Notes under the pieces: generated by a model
What the model was told of the DNA's origin: nothing
The model's database searches: none
Seen by the model: the letters and a program-made list of their open reading frames with translations, nothing else
NCBI GenBank assembly: GCA_022376515.1
Contig: WTXI01000158.1
Location: 1 to 64,000 of the forward strand
DNA length: 64,000 nucleotides
Reading direction: 5' to 3'
From: Lactifluus volemus
Taxonomy: Eukaryota > Basidiomycota > Agaricomycetes > Russulales > Russulaceae
Part shown: piece after piece, positions 11,700 through 23,488 of the stretch
Layout: each line of letters begins with the position of its first letter
How positions within the stretch are numbered: the stretch's first letter is position 1
Made by a program: the position numbers and the translations under genes

Positions 11700-12720
11700 A
11701 TCTTCGTAAATAAGTAGGTAAGTTACACTGTACGGAAATATATGAATTATGACAGCCAATTACATAGTCCCATATACAATGAAGATGCCCTCCACTGAAA
11801 GCCTGCCTATGGTCCAGAACCAGATGAATCCCCAGTTTACATTATCCTCTCAAGTAGAGAATGTAAATGCAAGCAGGCTGTGCATTAAACTATGCTGTAG
11901 CGGGGGGAAAAAAAGCTATATGGTGACCCTTCGGAGGATGCCTTGACGAATCCGAGGGGTGCAGCTAGGGAAGGACCTTCGCGCAGACATCGTAGCCGTG
12001 CGTGATAAGCAGCCTCTGTGCTCTTGCCGATTCCTCTTTCTTTTGCTCAGTTACGTCAGCAGGAAGGTGGACTGGGGTGGCGACGGCGACGAAGATGGTT
12101 CATAACACGCGAGGATGGTTGGGGAGTCTGGGCGAGTCAGCGACTAACGAAATGAACAGCAAGCAACCGGTGAGTGAGACTAGGAAAGAAAGATGAGAGC
12201 ATTGGACGCGATGGGAGGAGAGGCGATGCAAACGTTAGAGTATGGGCCTTGTTGGAGGGCCCCATGTGCCCTTTCCTTTGCACGTGCCAGAATTAGAAGA
12301 GAGCTAAGCATGCTCCCAGGTGTGGGCTCGCTGGTTGATGGGAACAGGCGATGATCTGTAAGTTGAGATCTAGCACGTGCTATTACGCTATCCATTCTAG
12401 GGGATGAGACACTGGATGACATACTCTCGCTCTCAACTGAAACTCGCTGCCATGGGATTACCCTCTATGTGGCAATGTCAGACAAGATCCGCAGGATTCG
12501 CCACGGTGGGACCGAATCCCAAGGGAGCGACATACCTCAGTCGAAGGAGGGTCCTGTTCCTCCACGGAGAATTGCAATGCCAACAACTGAATGATTGATG
12601 CAAAGAATGTTGGCAGAACGACTACTAGTAGAAGGTGACAACATCAACCACCGTGACTACTCCTCACTTTCAAACACTCTTTGACCATCGATTTCTGACC
12701 GATACCGTATCGAAAGACCA
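11700..12720. other. Intergenic stretch without recognised gene
   Basis: Several frames of 60-80 codons on both strands show no recognisable motif. A minus-strand stretch at 12180-12422 could be an exon because it is followed by plausible splice sites, but nothing identifies it. Confidence 0.5.
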
Positions 12721-12729
12721 CAAACTGCA

Positions 12730-15453
12730 CTAAGTCCCAGCTGGCGGAGAACCTCCACCATCCTCATGAACGTCCTGCAACAACTGCTTCAACAATCTAT
12801 CATCCATCAAACAATCCTGCCCTTTCCCAGCGCGCGCTCCGACCTGTCTGGCCGCGAGGCTAAACGCTGAATACGAATCCTCGACGCGATCCAGCGCATG
12901 CTGCACGAGCACGCCAGCCGTGCGCACATCCGGGACGTACAAGCGAACTCGCGCGATGCTTACCCGCAAATCACTTGCGCACGCATTGCGGAAGGCCTCG
13001 TCGAGTACCGCAGCTTCTGTGGCTGACGCTGGTCGGCCCGTGAAGGCCCGCAGCGGTGTGCAGAGCAGAGCGGCTCCGATGCTGCGGAGATCACGGACTC
13101 ACAGGCATGTTTCAGATCTTGATCGATTCCTTGTAAATAGCGTCGATACGAAAAAAAAAAAGGGAGTTCGGGAAATTTTTTAAGTAGAAGTGGATGCGTA
13201 CTCGTCTCTCATCCGCGAGGTGTTCTGCGCATGCCGGCGAGAGATGTGAAGAGGGAACCAGGAAGAAGCGTTGACGTGCGCGACAGCACAGAGGATAATA
13301 TGTCTGGAATCCATGATCATTGAACGTCTAGCTCCAGGGTGCACTGTTCGATGGGCTGGACTGACCTGCAACACCGTACTGATCTGCGGTTCCACCACCG
13401 ACACCTACTTGAGGCTCTTCCTTCTGCGCAACGTCCAGATTCCGCGTGATCTCCTTAAGGATTAGTAGATGGCGGAAAAGAAACAGTTGTCCATCGAATC
13501 CGCTCTTTGCTCTGACCAAGCCTGCTGCACTCAGCAACGACCCATGGCACAAACTAACGGCCTTATGGGCAAGGTCATAGAAAATAGTTGGCTGTAGGTG
13601 TATTCCATATGATCAACATAAACGTTACAAGGTCATAATAGGCTTGACTGAACAAAGTCGTGTAGCTGGGAGAGCACCCACACGGTCTTGGAAAGCGCTG
13701 GGTACCATGTCTCGCGTTGGTTAAGCCCTGGGCCCTCAAACAGGCGGCTGATGCTCTACTTCTCGCGAATTTCGTATCCTGTCTGTGCTCCCTGCGCAAC
13801 TGCACATACCTTTAGCAAGGATAGACAATAAAAAAGTGACACGTACCAGCAAGCTTATCTGGGTACGCCAGATCTTGGGCCATTGGAGTATGTCGGACTG
13901 TATGACAGCCTGTGCCTTGAAAAACAGCCTCGTTTGCGCATCCTGCAGTATCATCTGCAGTAGATGACGAATATGTAGTCTACCGAGGTCGTCACTCTTC
14001 TCATTCTCTTCAATTTCGTCCTCCAGCGGCTGATCGAGCACAATCAGTGCTTGAAGTACAGTGCAAACTTAGCAGAGGACAGTTAGCCGCGTTTCCAAGT
14101 GCTGGCTGTTGGCGAGTAATCCGGTCAGTTGGCATCAAAACCAAGCATAACCGGTACGTACTAGAGTTCCTGCTTCCCGGTGCTGAAAAATGCCCGGTAC
14201 AAATCAAATTCCTCAGTGCAGATCTACTTCAGGTAGCTACACCCGGCGCGTGTCTATAACGCGTTCATGACATGTCGTTAGATGACTGAGGATATGAGGC
14301 GTACCAACTCCACGAGTTCCGTCCTCGTAGGGTCCAGACCGCGGATCTGCTCAGTCAGACGTGAAACCAGGAGGTTCTTTCGTGCGCCAAAGTACGCCCC
14401 GTGGCACTCCGAGAGCAGAGCTCCCAGCTCCTCAGGATGTGAGTGGGCACGGCGCTCGAATTCTCCGAGGAGAGGCGCAAGCTGGCCAGCCACGGTGGTG
14501 AAACGCGTGTAAAGAAGATGCATTTGTGCGGTGTCAGTGACATCCTTTTAACAGATCAGTGATTAGAAAAGGTGGTGATATATCCATCGCAGAGAAAGGC
14601 ACCTGCTCGAAGAGTCGCCGCGAGACATCCTGGGTGAGTGCACGGAGAGATCCAACAAAATACATTTTGATGAACGTCATTGCACAGGTCATACATTGCT
14701 GGAAGCGTAGGAGATAGACTTCTGCTTCTTTGTAGTTTCTCTGGGGGTGGAGAGGGAAGATGAGCAAGTTCACACACGCTAGCAGAAAAGCGGATCGTAC
14801 ATGGGGTTTGAGAAACTCGATGCAGATGTCCACACGCTCAACCATTCTGTCTGGAGAACGAGCGACTCGCCAGGGTGACTGAGCAGCCGCGTCGCGTGCT
14901 CCAGTTACTGAAAGTAAGTATTCCAAGGTCATCCCGATAGCCGTTTGCAACTCCACCAGTTGATCCTGTAAACCGACGACACAACCATCAAGCTCATCTA
15001 CGCGTCCGAGAGGTGTGTGTGTGTGAGGTGATACGCACCTGCTTGGCCAACAACTTTTGGCTGGCGTTCTGCAGACATTTTCCGCCGTCCTCCACGCTCT
15101 TCCGCTTATCCAACATACTCGCGACTGCTGTATCGACCTGGTCGATCCGGCTGAGAAGTCTGTCGCAAGTGTCTTGAGATTCGGAGACGCGCAAAAGATG
15201 GTGTCGGAAGTGTGCATCCTGGCTATGCGCCACTGAGCGGTCTATCAGCGCGAGCCGGTCGTAAAGTTGTTGTCGAGTCCGGACTGGCTGCTTCGGATGT
15301 AGTGCATGTGCGTGGGCAACGGTCGGTTGACATGAGCCCGGCGTGGGAGGACGGGAATCTGAACGAAGCTTGATGCGCTGTAGGGGAGTTGATAGACGGG
15401 AAGCATTGTTAGAGTCTTCTCGTGAAGGCTGTGATGGTTCTGAGTTGCAAGGG
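12730..15453 (-). pseudogene. COG3: COG3 (Sec34) subunit of the conserved oligomeric Golgi complex, decayed copy
   Basis: Exons on the minus strand follow the COG3/Sec34 family in order: RQQLYDRLALIDRSVAHSQ; DQLVELQTAIGMTLEYL; MVERVDICIEFLKPH and YKEAEVYLLRFQQCM; HSHPEELGALLSECH; RLHIRHLLQMILQDAQTRL; WYPALSKTVWVLSQLHDFV; RVSIARVRLYVPDVRT. COG3 tethers retrograde vesicles at the Golgi. This copy is broken. TAG at 14224-14226 sits where the family has Gln, and TAA at 14069-14071 where it has Glu. The conserved stretch between YQHLE and VLC is shortened. Single bases are missing near 13880, 13648 and 13060. The N-terminal 70-80 residues are absent because the Plavaka element begins at 15460. Introns such as 14966-15038, 14741-14800, 14545-14602 and 14254-14304 are still clean. 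A functional copy must lie elsewhere. Confidence 0.85.
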
Positions 15454-15459
15454 ATAACC

Positions 15460-15840
15460 CCCAGTCAAAAATCGATTGAAGTAATTTTAAGTAATTTTAG
15501 GTAATTTGATTTATTTCAATTTTGATCAAAATTTGAGCAGACAAATAGGTTTGATTCAATCCGGATTTAAGACAATTTAAGTTATTCGAATTTATTTGAA
15601 TTCCGGACCAAATGGAATTGAATTGGATCGATTTCTTTTGATTACGCGCGTTGAATCCGATCCAATTCTATTGAATTGAATTGAACAGTCATTTTGAATT
15701 AGATTGAATCGAATTGAATAGATATTTTGATTTTGATTGAATCGAATTGATTTTGTTTTATTTACAATACAACGTATTTAATTTTGATCAATCTCATTCA
15801 ATTTTAATATAGCTCGATTGAATCGCGATCAAGAGATACC
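15460..15840. repeat. Left terminal inverted repeat and AT-rich subterminal array
   Basis: The first 25 bp match the inverted right end exactly. They are followed by about 350 bp dominated by variants of TTGAAT, GATTGAAT and TTTGAATT. Arrays like this may hold transposase-binding sites. It contains no gene. Confidence 0.8.
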
Positions 15841-16228
15841 TTGTCCCGGCCCGCCCCCCCGCTTGAGCGCATCTAAAGTAGCAAGTCGAGAAACAGTGAA
15901 CGCGTGCGAGTGCTGTGAGCGTGTCATGAGTGCAATAGAATGAGAATAACTTGTAGTGTACATACCATTGTTATTTCTTGCCTTTCTTGCCTTTCTTGTC
16001 CTTTTTCGCGTCTTGTTCCATTTGTTTGTACCGCTTCGATATGTTTGTTAAGAGATTGGACGAGCAATAATGATATTAGTACCCACTGTAATTGTCTCTG
16101 GTTCTAGTGTGTCCCATACAATAGAGAAGTCTTCCCGCGTGATATTGGGGTGTTCTTTGAGATAGTCTATCGCGAATAAATTCCTGGAGGCGAGGTTAGA
16201 TAGATTTTATTAAATTAGATGGACCTAC

Positions 16229-16960
16229 TTACCGTGCTGATAAGGAATTGTTCGCGCGCATTGGAATCTGCCTCTTTGATGAAGTCGGGTGGACGTTAGG
16301 CTCGACATTGGCTTCAGCTGGTTGTGAAATCGGTACTGATGGTGTATTAACTTGCGCGTCTGGTATTATTTGAGTCACTGAGCCATCCTTGTCAGTGTGA
16401 ATGTAGTTGTGCGTTGAATTACATCGCACCTTCCGAGATGGTGACCAAAACAGGGTCAATCTGCGTCACCTCATCGGGCATCTGAGACGGAATCATTGGG
16501 GTGGGGGGGCTTATTTCTGGCGTGTATTGCACGAGTACGCATGAGTGCCAACGTTGAGGCTGTTGAGGAATAGCTTATGAGACCACATACCTACTGTCTC
16601 TGTCACGGAAGCTGGCCCAGGTTGGTTGGAAGCGGCTTGACTGAGTAAGGGCAAGACGGGGGGGGAGATCGTCGAGATAGGTCGTGTGACCGGTATGCTG
16701 ATCAAGCCGTGTAAGTAGATCGACATCGAGTGCAATAAGACACCTACAATGGTCTAGGGATCCTAATCTTCTGTGGAACTGAAGTGTCAATGTGTGAGCG
16801 TCGTGTAGAGTAGCGACATACTACGGGCTCTTGTCTTGTGTTATTGGGGGGAACCTCAGCCCTGCTTGTGTTCGGTATCTGAATCGGGGCTCTCTGGTCG
16901 ATAGAGGCCGCAGTAGGCGAAGGGGGGGGATCTATGTGTATGGTATAAAGGTACGCGTAC
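16229..16960 (-). other. 3' portion of accessory gene region in the Plavaka element
   Basis: Short minus-strand open stretches separated by plausible splice sites (for example frames within 16229-16459 and 16511-16962) continue from the accessory gene upstream. They are rich in Pro, Ser and Thr and have no recognised domain. Exon borders are uncertain. Confidence 0.35.
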
Positions 16961-17875
16961 ACTTTCTGTCAGAGAAGGGGGGCGCGCACGCACTGGGGAG
17001 ATGAGCAATAGAGCTCTCATCGGTCTCTGTGTCGCATAGATCATTCCACATAGATGTATAAGGACGCAATGATGCAATGATGACTCGCCTTTGGCTCTTT
17101 TATTTGATCCTTCGAGATCCATGGCATCAGAGTGCCTCTTTGCGGGTACAGTCCCCTTCTCCCGCAATTCACTTTGCTCAGATTTGATGGGCTCCGTTAA
17201 ATTTGCATGCTTCTTGTACCAGTGCGAAAAGTCAGTAGTACAAACCTTCCTTGCTTTCCAGTTCCCGTGACATAGCTGCAGCGACGGGTGTTTTGACTCG
17301 ATCTCGGCATAGAATTGCTCCTGGACATCTGGGTGTACTTGTTTCCACGGGCATGCAAGTTTCCCCTGGTCGTAGAGGACTCGCCACAACCGTTTACTGG
17401 ACTTGCGAATCTCCTTTAGCTCGTCTGTGTTTATTACCTCGCCTGCCTCGTCTTGGAGGAACCAAAACGAAACATTCTCGCCTTCTTCAAGACGCCCCCG
17501 TCCACGTTGTCCCTTGTGTTCGCCACTCTTTTCTCGTCGCGTTTGCTCTGCTGTGTATGTCTCAAAACGCCAATAAGTGATATTCGGGTAGTCTTCCTGG
17601 CGCTTTGTTGGAGGCATGGGCTTTTGGACATTGCTGGAAGCGCTAGCAGGTTGATTGGGGTGCACCGCATGTGTTGATCCACCCCCTTGGCGTAGTGCAT
17701 CAATGAGACTATCGTATGTCTTCCTAGATAATATAGTAATATTAATTGCGCAGATGGGTAGGGAGCGTTGGTACGTACTGGAGTGTATTTGCCCGCACCT
17801 TGCTCTCTTTATAAAGTCCCAAGAGGTGGATATATGCTGGGTTCCGAGTTCGCATAAGTGCTCTGTGACTGGCAC
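16856..17875 (-). CDS. Plavaka-associated accessory protein (unknown function)
   Basis: This minus-strand frame of 339 codons contains SLIDALRQGGG, YPNITYWRF, a basic/acidic stretch and a conserved-looking core: SKRLWRVLYDQGKLACPWKQ, then EIESKHPSLQLCHGNWKARK. Next comes a Trp/Tyr-rich TDFSHWYKKH and a nuclear-signal-like end (KRH..SNKRAKG). Proteins with this arrangement commonly accompany tnp2-type transposases in agaricomycetes, but their role is not known to me. Introns probably lie near 17700-17760 and downstream of 17095, so the listed ends mark the open frame and not the mature gene. Nuclear localisation is inferred. Confidence 0.6.
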   Translation of the reverse strand: MPVTEHLCELGTQHISTSWDFIKRARCGQIHSSTYQRSLPICAINITILSRKTYDSLIDALRQGGGSTHAVHPNQPASASSNVQKPMPPTKRQEDYPNITYWRFETYTAEQTRREKSGEHKGQRGRGRLEEGENVSFWFLQDEAGEVINTDELKEIRKSSKRLWRVLYDQGKLACPWKQVHPDVQEQFYAEIESKHPSLQLCHGNWKARKVCTTDFSHWYKKHANLTEPIKSEQSELREKGTVPAKRHSDAMDLEGSNKRAKGESSLHHCVLIHLCGMIYATQRPMRALLLISPVRARPPSLTESVRVPLYHTHRSPPFAYCGLYRPESPDSDTEHKQG

Positions 17876-18257
17876 GCAGGAGATTCGGATTCTGTGCGCT
17901 GAGCACTATTGGACTCCCCTATGCACGTGCAAAGTGGCACTTGTTAGTGAATGCGCCGCATATACGCATGCATACCAGCGCATGTAAATCTTCTGTGTCG
18001 TCTACGGACGATGTATACCCAAGAGAACTATTTGATCTGTACGAGATAGGGCTGAGCGCATTCTGCGAGGAAGGGTCTTGATATGTAGAGGGATTCATAT
18101 GAATATGAGGGCGTCTGTCTGGGCCTGCAAGAGTGTATGTGCGTAAAATTGGGGATGCAAAACCTTGGGGTATCCGCATATATGCACACATGAATTCCAT
18201 TGACAAAAGTGGAAATACTGGCCATGTAGGTGCGAATTCAATGGGATTCAATCATAT

Positions 18258-19049
18258 TCAATTCGCGCAGAAACGACTTATATATTGAAATGTATTGAGA
18301 ACATAGAGCGAATGGATTGACGGGTGATTGTATCTACCACCGATATGACATACATCTACAGTGCGTGAGCGTTTTGGGCCTTTATTGCGATTCATTTGCG
18401 TATAGACTCCCTGGAGTGCACGGAAATAAGTATCGGTATATAATGTAGCGATGATCTTACCTATCTCAGAGCCAGGGAGAATCTCCTCCATCTTATTTGC
18501 CACCCGCTCCATCGTTTCCCTTGCAGAATCTTCTTGTGCGTCCTTTATGATCTGCGCCAAACTGTGGCCGTATATGACGATCTGATTCGGATCTATCGGA
18601 CCGGGGAATGGCGATTCAGTAGATTTGTCGAGATCAATGGGACCAGTGTGTGTTGAGCGCAATGTGCAAGGAATTGTGTGTGAGAGATTGCATGTGCACG
18701 GCACACAGGGAATCGAGTGCACACTTGGCGAGGTGTGGGCCATGCACAAGGCGCAGGGGATTGGGTGATAAGGCCGATAAGGGTGGGGGATGTGCATCAA
18801 ATGCGACGCGTTGGGATGGCCGTATAGAGGGTAAGGACGGTGTACTCTGCGCTGTGTGCCGTATCTAATGGGCTCCGTCTGTACTCCCTGTGTTTTGTGC
18901 GATGGGCTGCACCTGGGACTGTCTGTCTGCACGGCGGCCACGGTCTTCACCGTGCGGGGCGGAATTGGCATAGGGAATGGCGTAAGGACTTGCGTCTCAG
19001 ATATGTCTATGACTTCAGAAGCTGGTTGTGCATGCCCGCTACCACCCAC
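18258..19049 (-). CDS. Second Plavaka cargo frame, Pro/His/Cys-rich N-terminal exon
   Basis: A minus-strand frame of 263 codons begins MGGSGHAQPASEV. It runs through a His/Pro/Cys-rich low-complexity part (about residues 60-130) and then a more ordered part, IDPNQIVIYGHSLAQIIKDA, EDSARETMERVANKMEEI and ATLYTDTYFRALQGVY. It is probably an upstream exon of the accessory gene at 16.9-17.9 kb, with introns between, because both point the same way and neither has a complete domain. Function unknown. Confidence 0.45.
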   Translation of the reverse strand: MGGSGHAQPASEVIDISETQVLTPFPMPIPPRTVKTVAAVQTDSPRCSPSHKTQGVQTEPIRYGTQRRVHRPYPLYGHPNASHLMHIPHPYRPYHPIPCALCMAHTSPSVHSIPCVPCTCNLSHTIPCTLRSTHTGPIDLDKSTESPFPGPIDPNQIVIYGHSLAQIIKDAQEDSARETMERVANKMEEILPGSEIGKIIATLYTDTYFRALQGVYTQMNRNKGPKRSRTVDVCHIGGRYNHPSIHSLYVLNTFQYISRFCAN

Positions 19050-19395
19050 AAAGTTGGAAGATGCTGTGAGGGGGTCTTCGAGATGGAAACGAGCATGAGC
19101 TCATCGGGGGGGCAACCTTATGGCTGGCATTAGTGTATCAGCCCAGCTGACTGTCTGGGATATTCCCCGAAATGAGCAGGTACGATGAGAGTGAATGTAT
19201 GCGCGAGTGTAACTGTAGCACAAGTAGTCGTTGAATTGATTGTGTGCACTTAGATATATGCGCATATATTCGTGCATACATATTCTACGCAGAATTCTTT
19301 CGAGTGATCGCACGTGCACACAAAGATCTTAGATTCTTGCCAAAGTCGCGATGCAATTAAGACGATTCATTAATAACATTCAGTGCACATTTCAA

Positions 19396-22300
19396 TTACA
19401 ATGCGGCTACAATATCATCGTTATCTTGTCCCATTATGAGTGCATCTAAGCCAGGTTTTTCCACCACGAAATATCGTGAACATGTACCTACTTCGCTTGG
19501 CTTCAGAGGAATCATGGCCACCACAGATACGATCGCTTCGACTTTGATAACGCGGAGATTTCTCATGCCATGATACATGCAAGCATACAGGGTTCCAAGT
19601 GAGTCGCGAAGCAATTGTTCCTCCGGTTCAGACCACAAAGATACAAGTGCGTAGGCTTGCAAGTGTGTGCGTATAATGTGATCGCTTTGAAAATAAAACT
19701 GAATCTCGGCGAATCTGGAGGTTCCATCTAAATTAATCTAAGTGCACCGCCAATGAGGTCGTCGAGGTCACGTCGCATGATGTGCGCTTCACCTTAACAT
19801 TGCGTGAGCACCGCCCTGTCTCAGATTCGGGTGTTTTCGGTCTATCCCCTTCTTTCCAAATGGCGCGAGCCACCTGGAGGTTCGGTAGGCGAAGTCTAGC
19901 CCACCGAATACACAATGGTTTCCAGTCGCTAGCGAGAGGGCCGATCTCTGAGAGCATGAAATCGCGGAATGCCATGGCATATTCATCCTTGAGTAGATGA
20001 GGCTTGTTGTCAGTTGCCGTGAGAAGAACAAATCCCCCCTCTAGAGAGACAGAACCACGAGGCAAACGTCCTTTATCGGGATCAAAGTCTGGAATCATAG
20101 CTTTGAGGGCGTTCATCTGACTGCGCCTCAAGCCGCGGTTCGCAAGATTGGCAAAGGGGTGTAACGGTTGTTTTACCTCCTCTCCAAGACTGCCAATTGT
20201 TCGCTCGAGAGTCCATTGCTGGATATAAACGCCAGGTCCGATGCGCATAGCCTCTAATGCTAAGTGGATCATTGCGTGCACACTCTGGCGCACAAAATGC
20301 AACCTAGTGGGGAGTCGACAGTAGTATAGCGTTTCGAATTCCTCAACAAACTGGAGCAGGAGCGCATGAGCGAGAGTAAGCTGAGCTGTCTTGATGCGTC
20401 GCTGATGAACGATCCGCACACCCTGCACGAGTTTGCAAAAGTGACGCCAGTACACATTGGGCAGTACATCCAAGAAAAGTCCGGGTCCGAATCCGAAAAG
20501 GTATAACAGGAACTCCATGCTTTGTACCCGCTCGAGATTTTCTCGGCAGGATTGCGGGGAGATCGATCAAAAGATCCGGGGAGATACTGCCTACACAGGG
20601 CAACTTCACGGCCGTGTTTTCGCCAGGTATCACCGGTGAGGCACATCCAAGGCCACTCAGATCGTGAATCGCCCCTGTCACAGTCAATAGTGCCGCGCCA
20701 AAGCCCAAGCAGGAGATCAGGAAGATTAAGAGAGATCAGGTGCATTATGTCGATCGCGAAGCATGAGGGGGAGCCAGTGAACGACGAGGAGAGAGCCCAC
20801 TGAAGATGCTTGGCTTGCATATGCCTGTCTCTCTGCGCTCCTGTTTGTAGTGCGTGTCATTTCCGACTCAGCAGTAATCTACGCAAGCCTTGATCATACA
20901 AAGCAGCAGAGGGTTCTGGTAGCCGATAGACGTCGATATCGTCATGATCACAGCCTGAGACCGAGTAATCCAGGGGCTTGAGCATGACGGGATAGTAATG
21001 CGATCCATTTTCCTTATGTCGACCCCTGAGACCGCAGTAAAGACGGCACCCAAAAGCGCCATGATGTCCGACTTGTCCATTTAGTTGAGAGAGACCTGGA
21101 CCGTCGGCCATGCCCAGATAGAAGTACGGAACGATGTGAACACGCGATCTAGCTCAGCGTCCCAGATTCGGAAGCCATCTCGTTGAAGAGCAGCGAGATG
21201 GTGCAGTCCGGGGAATAAGAACGAATCCAGATTCTTTGGTTTCTGCGGACCCGGTATAAACCCCCCTGGAAGCACATACTTCTTCTTGTATCGCATATCC
21301 GGGGGAAGATCGAGCAAGATCCATATGTAAATCCAAAATCCGACTGTTTGTGCTCATACAGTTGTGCGCCGTCAACAGATAACATCAATACTGTGTCATC
21401 TGGCTTGATGTCCTCATTGCAGACGGCCTCCAGAAATGCATGCGCGCCATATACATCATCGTACTCGTCGATGGGCAAATCTTGGGACAATCTCTCTAGG
21501 AGGGGTTTCATTGCGCGCCTACGATGGCCCATGTTGTGAGCACCTTGCCTACTGCGCCATTGCGCCTGGATTTGAGGGCCAATAGGGATAGTAAGCGACT
21601 GCTTTCTTGGGCGCATACCAGGATTGCGCCCTCGTGTGTTCGGCTCATAGCGTGCGACCCCGCACTCAGGACAGACTGTCATTTCAGAGAATGGACCGGT
21701 GAATGCGACACAAGAGTTGTCGCACATATCAGTCATAATTGCCGGGATTCCTGTGATATCCTTCAGGCGTTGTTTCACCTGTGCATACGACAAATCTGCT
21801 ATGTCCGGAGAACGTCGCTTAAATGCGGCCATTGAATTCCTGTACATTTCTTCGGAGCCATTCGTAACCACGAGAAACATATCCAGGCATAGCCGCAAGT
21901 CCTTATCGGATAGATCCACTTCAGATGTAATCGGAAAACGAAGTCGCTGGAGGACATCTTCCGGCAATGAATCCCGGCTCAATGTTGCTTCGCTTAGCGC
22001 ATAGACGAAGGACACTGCAGTCTGAAGTGACGCAACTGTGGGGAATCTAGAGAGGACTGAACCAGGACCAGAATCGTTGAACTGCCCAGGGACGTCATCG
22101 GGGACAGCATCCCTGCCCACTGGCATGGGAGAGGCGTAAACGTCACTGTCGACGTCGCCCACAGTAGGATCGCCATGCACAGGGATAATGGAATCAGGAC
22201 CATCATCGTCCGAGTCATTGCTGATATTCAGAGGGGCATCATCTGGGTCACCATCGCTTAGATCCTGTGACTATGAGCCGATTGTATGCTCCGTCAGATA

Positions 22301-22722
22301 GATCGACGTCGCATTCACTTATTTCATACCGCATTTCCTGGAAGAGAACGCCCCAACCGGCCAGTATTCGCCCCTGGAGACTGTGCTGCGCTTGGTTCTC
22401 CTTCCACAGATGCGGGGATGGGAAGTGCTACGACGGGCCTTTGTTTCGCTCTCAATTGGCGTACTTCGAATATAAACAAAAAGAATGACAAAATAAAGAT
22501 GATATTGCGCCTACCCCGCATGGAGCCTCCTATAGATGGCAGCCGCGTTGAGTGTCCAGATAACCCAGACATGCGATTGAGGTAATCTTCGCGATAATCA
22601 GCGTCTCTATAAGGCTGGTGCCTATTAAAAGTCGATAAAGAAACGATCTTTTTTCGTTTACAGAATCTTGAGCAGGCACAGTAGTGTTCTTTTCTCTTTG
22701 TACTTGATGTAGACATGTAAAC
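19396..22722 (-). pseudogene. tnp2-type (Plavaka/CACTA) transposase, frame-disrupted
   Basis: From the N-terminus: a Cys-rich finger (YCACSRFCKRKKIVS, RHQPYR) near 22700-22620; an acidic linker near 22250; a large exon 22180-21330 with MTDMCDNSC, CPECGVARY, IPIGPQIQAQWRS and DDTVLMLSVDGAQLY; then RYKKKYVLPGGFIPGPQK, FPGLHHLAALQRDG, QLNGQVGHHG and GSHYYP in successive frames. Next come the downstream region TLERTIGSLGEEVKQP (20230-20160) and the C-terminal YALVSLWSEPEEQLL with FVVEKPGLDA (19662-19396). These follow tnp2-type transposases in order. Two single-base losses (about 21335 and 21150) break the frame, the first in a T-run. Either the copy is dead or the assembly dropped bases there; the rest is well preserved. 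Confidence 0.8.
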
Positions 22723-22869
22723 AGCGATGTAGAAGACGTGCAAAGCAGTGTACATGTATTCACTTGTATCGGTAGCCATGTGATTCTATGTATTGGCCAT
22801 GTGATCGGACAGAGATCAGTCGAAAATGAGTAATATATTTACGCCAGCGTTTCCGCGCATTCAAGAATC

Positions 22870-23158
22870 TCAGTGCACAGTGGGGATACGTCGTATTCAA
22901 TTTTAATCAAGTGATTTAGATCGAAAAATAAATCTCGCGTAATCCGATCGATATTATTCAAGCGTGATCAAATGCGATCGAATCAATCCTATCCGGATCA
23001 ATCCGAATCAATTTACTTAAATCAATATTCAAATCTTATCAATTGTCTTGAATTAACTTGAATTGAATTCAAATCTGATCAATCCGAATCAATTTAATTA
23101 AATTAAATACAATCCGAATCAATCCGAATCAAGTTACTTCAATCGATTTTTGACTGGG
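22870..23158. repeat. Right AT-rich array and terminal inverted repeat of the Plavaka element
   Basis: Repeated AATCCGAATCAA, GATCAA and TTGAATT units run from about 22870 into the terminal 25 bp (23134-23158), which is the inverted copy of the left end. Confidence 0.8.
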
Positions 23159-23488
23159 TCTCAACTCCCGACAGCTGAATTTGCGTTTCTTTCGGCCTGT
23201 CACACAGCTGAGCTGACAGAGAAAAGCATACCTGGCGAGGCACTGCACCTTACAGCGGCAATGCAATATTGCGGGTTCCGAAGTGTTGTTGGGACGATGT
23301 GGGCGATGGCAGATCAAGACGGACAATATCTAGCTGAAGATTTCTACAAGTCAATACTGTCGAGCGATGAACCAGGTGTACCTTATTACGAGAGATCGGC
23401 GAGGGCGCTTCGGGATGCTGTGAAGAAGCTGCGGTCCAAAAAAGCTTCTTTGGAGCGATGGGTGAATTATGTGCACTATGGGGCATGA
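23159..23488 (+). pseudogene. C-terminal CHAT (caspase-like) domain fragment, copy A
   Basis: The frame starts directly at the Plavaka end and reads AEFAFLSACHTAELT (with the CHAT catalytic Cys), LHLTAAMQYCGFRSVVG, MWAMADQDG, YYERSARALRDAV and WVNYVHYGA before a stop. CHAT peptidases of TPR–CHAT proteins need an upstream His in an HF.CHG motif, which is absent here. The complete counterpart at 52.07-52.98 kb shows that everything before the SQLPTAEF point has been lost at the transposon border. Confidence 0.85.

Larger units (their letters stand above)
15460..23158 (-). mobile_element. Plavaka/CACTA-like (tnp2) DNA transposon, 7.7 kb
   Basis: Both ends carry the same 25 bp inverted repeat starting CCCAGTCAAAAATCGATTG (15460-15484 and 23134-23158). 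Inside each end lies a long AT-rich array of GATTGAAT/ATTCAATC-like units. The body holds a tnp2-type transposase and at least one accessory gene, all on the minus strand. Flanking bases do not give a matching 2-3 bp target duplication (left ..AACC, right TCT..). The left flank is the COG3 remnant and the right flank is the middle of a CHAT gene, which suggests rearrangement after or during insertion. Confidence 0.85.

Noticed and set aside
15460..23158. KDZ-type (Kyakuja/Dileera/Zisupton) transposon
   Set aside because: The visible motifs (CPECGVARY, DGAQLY, GGFIPGPQKPK, GQVGHHG) follow tnp2/Plavaka proteins, not KDZ transposases with CxC domains.
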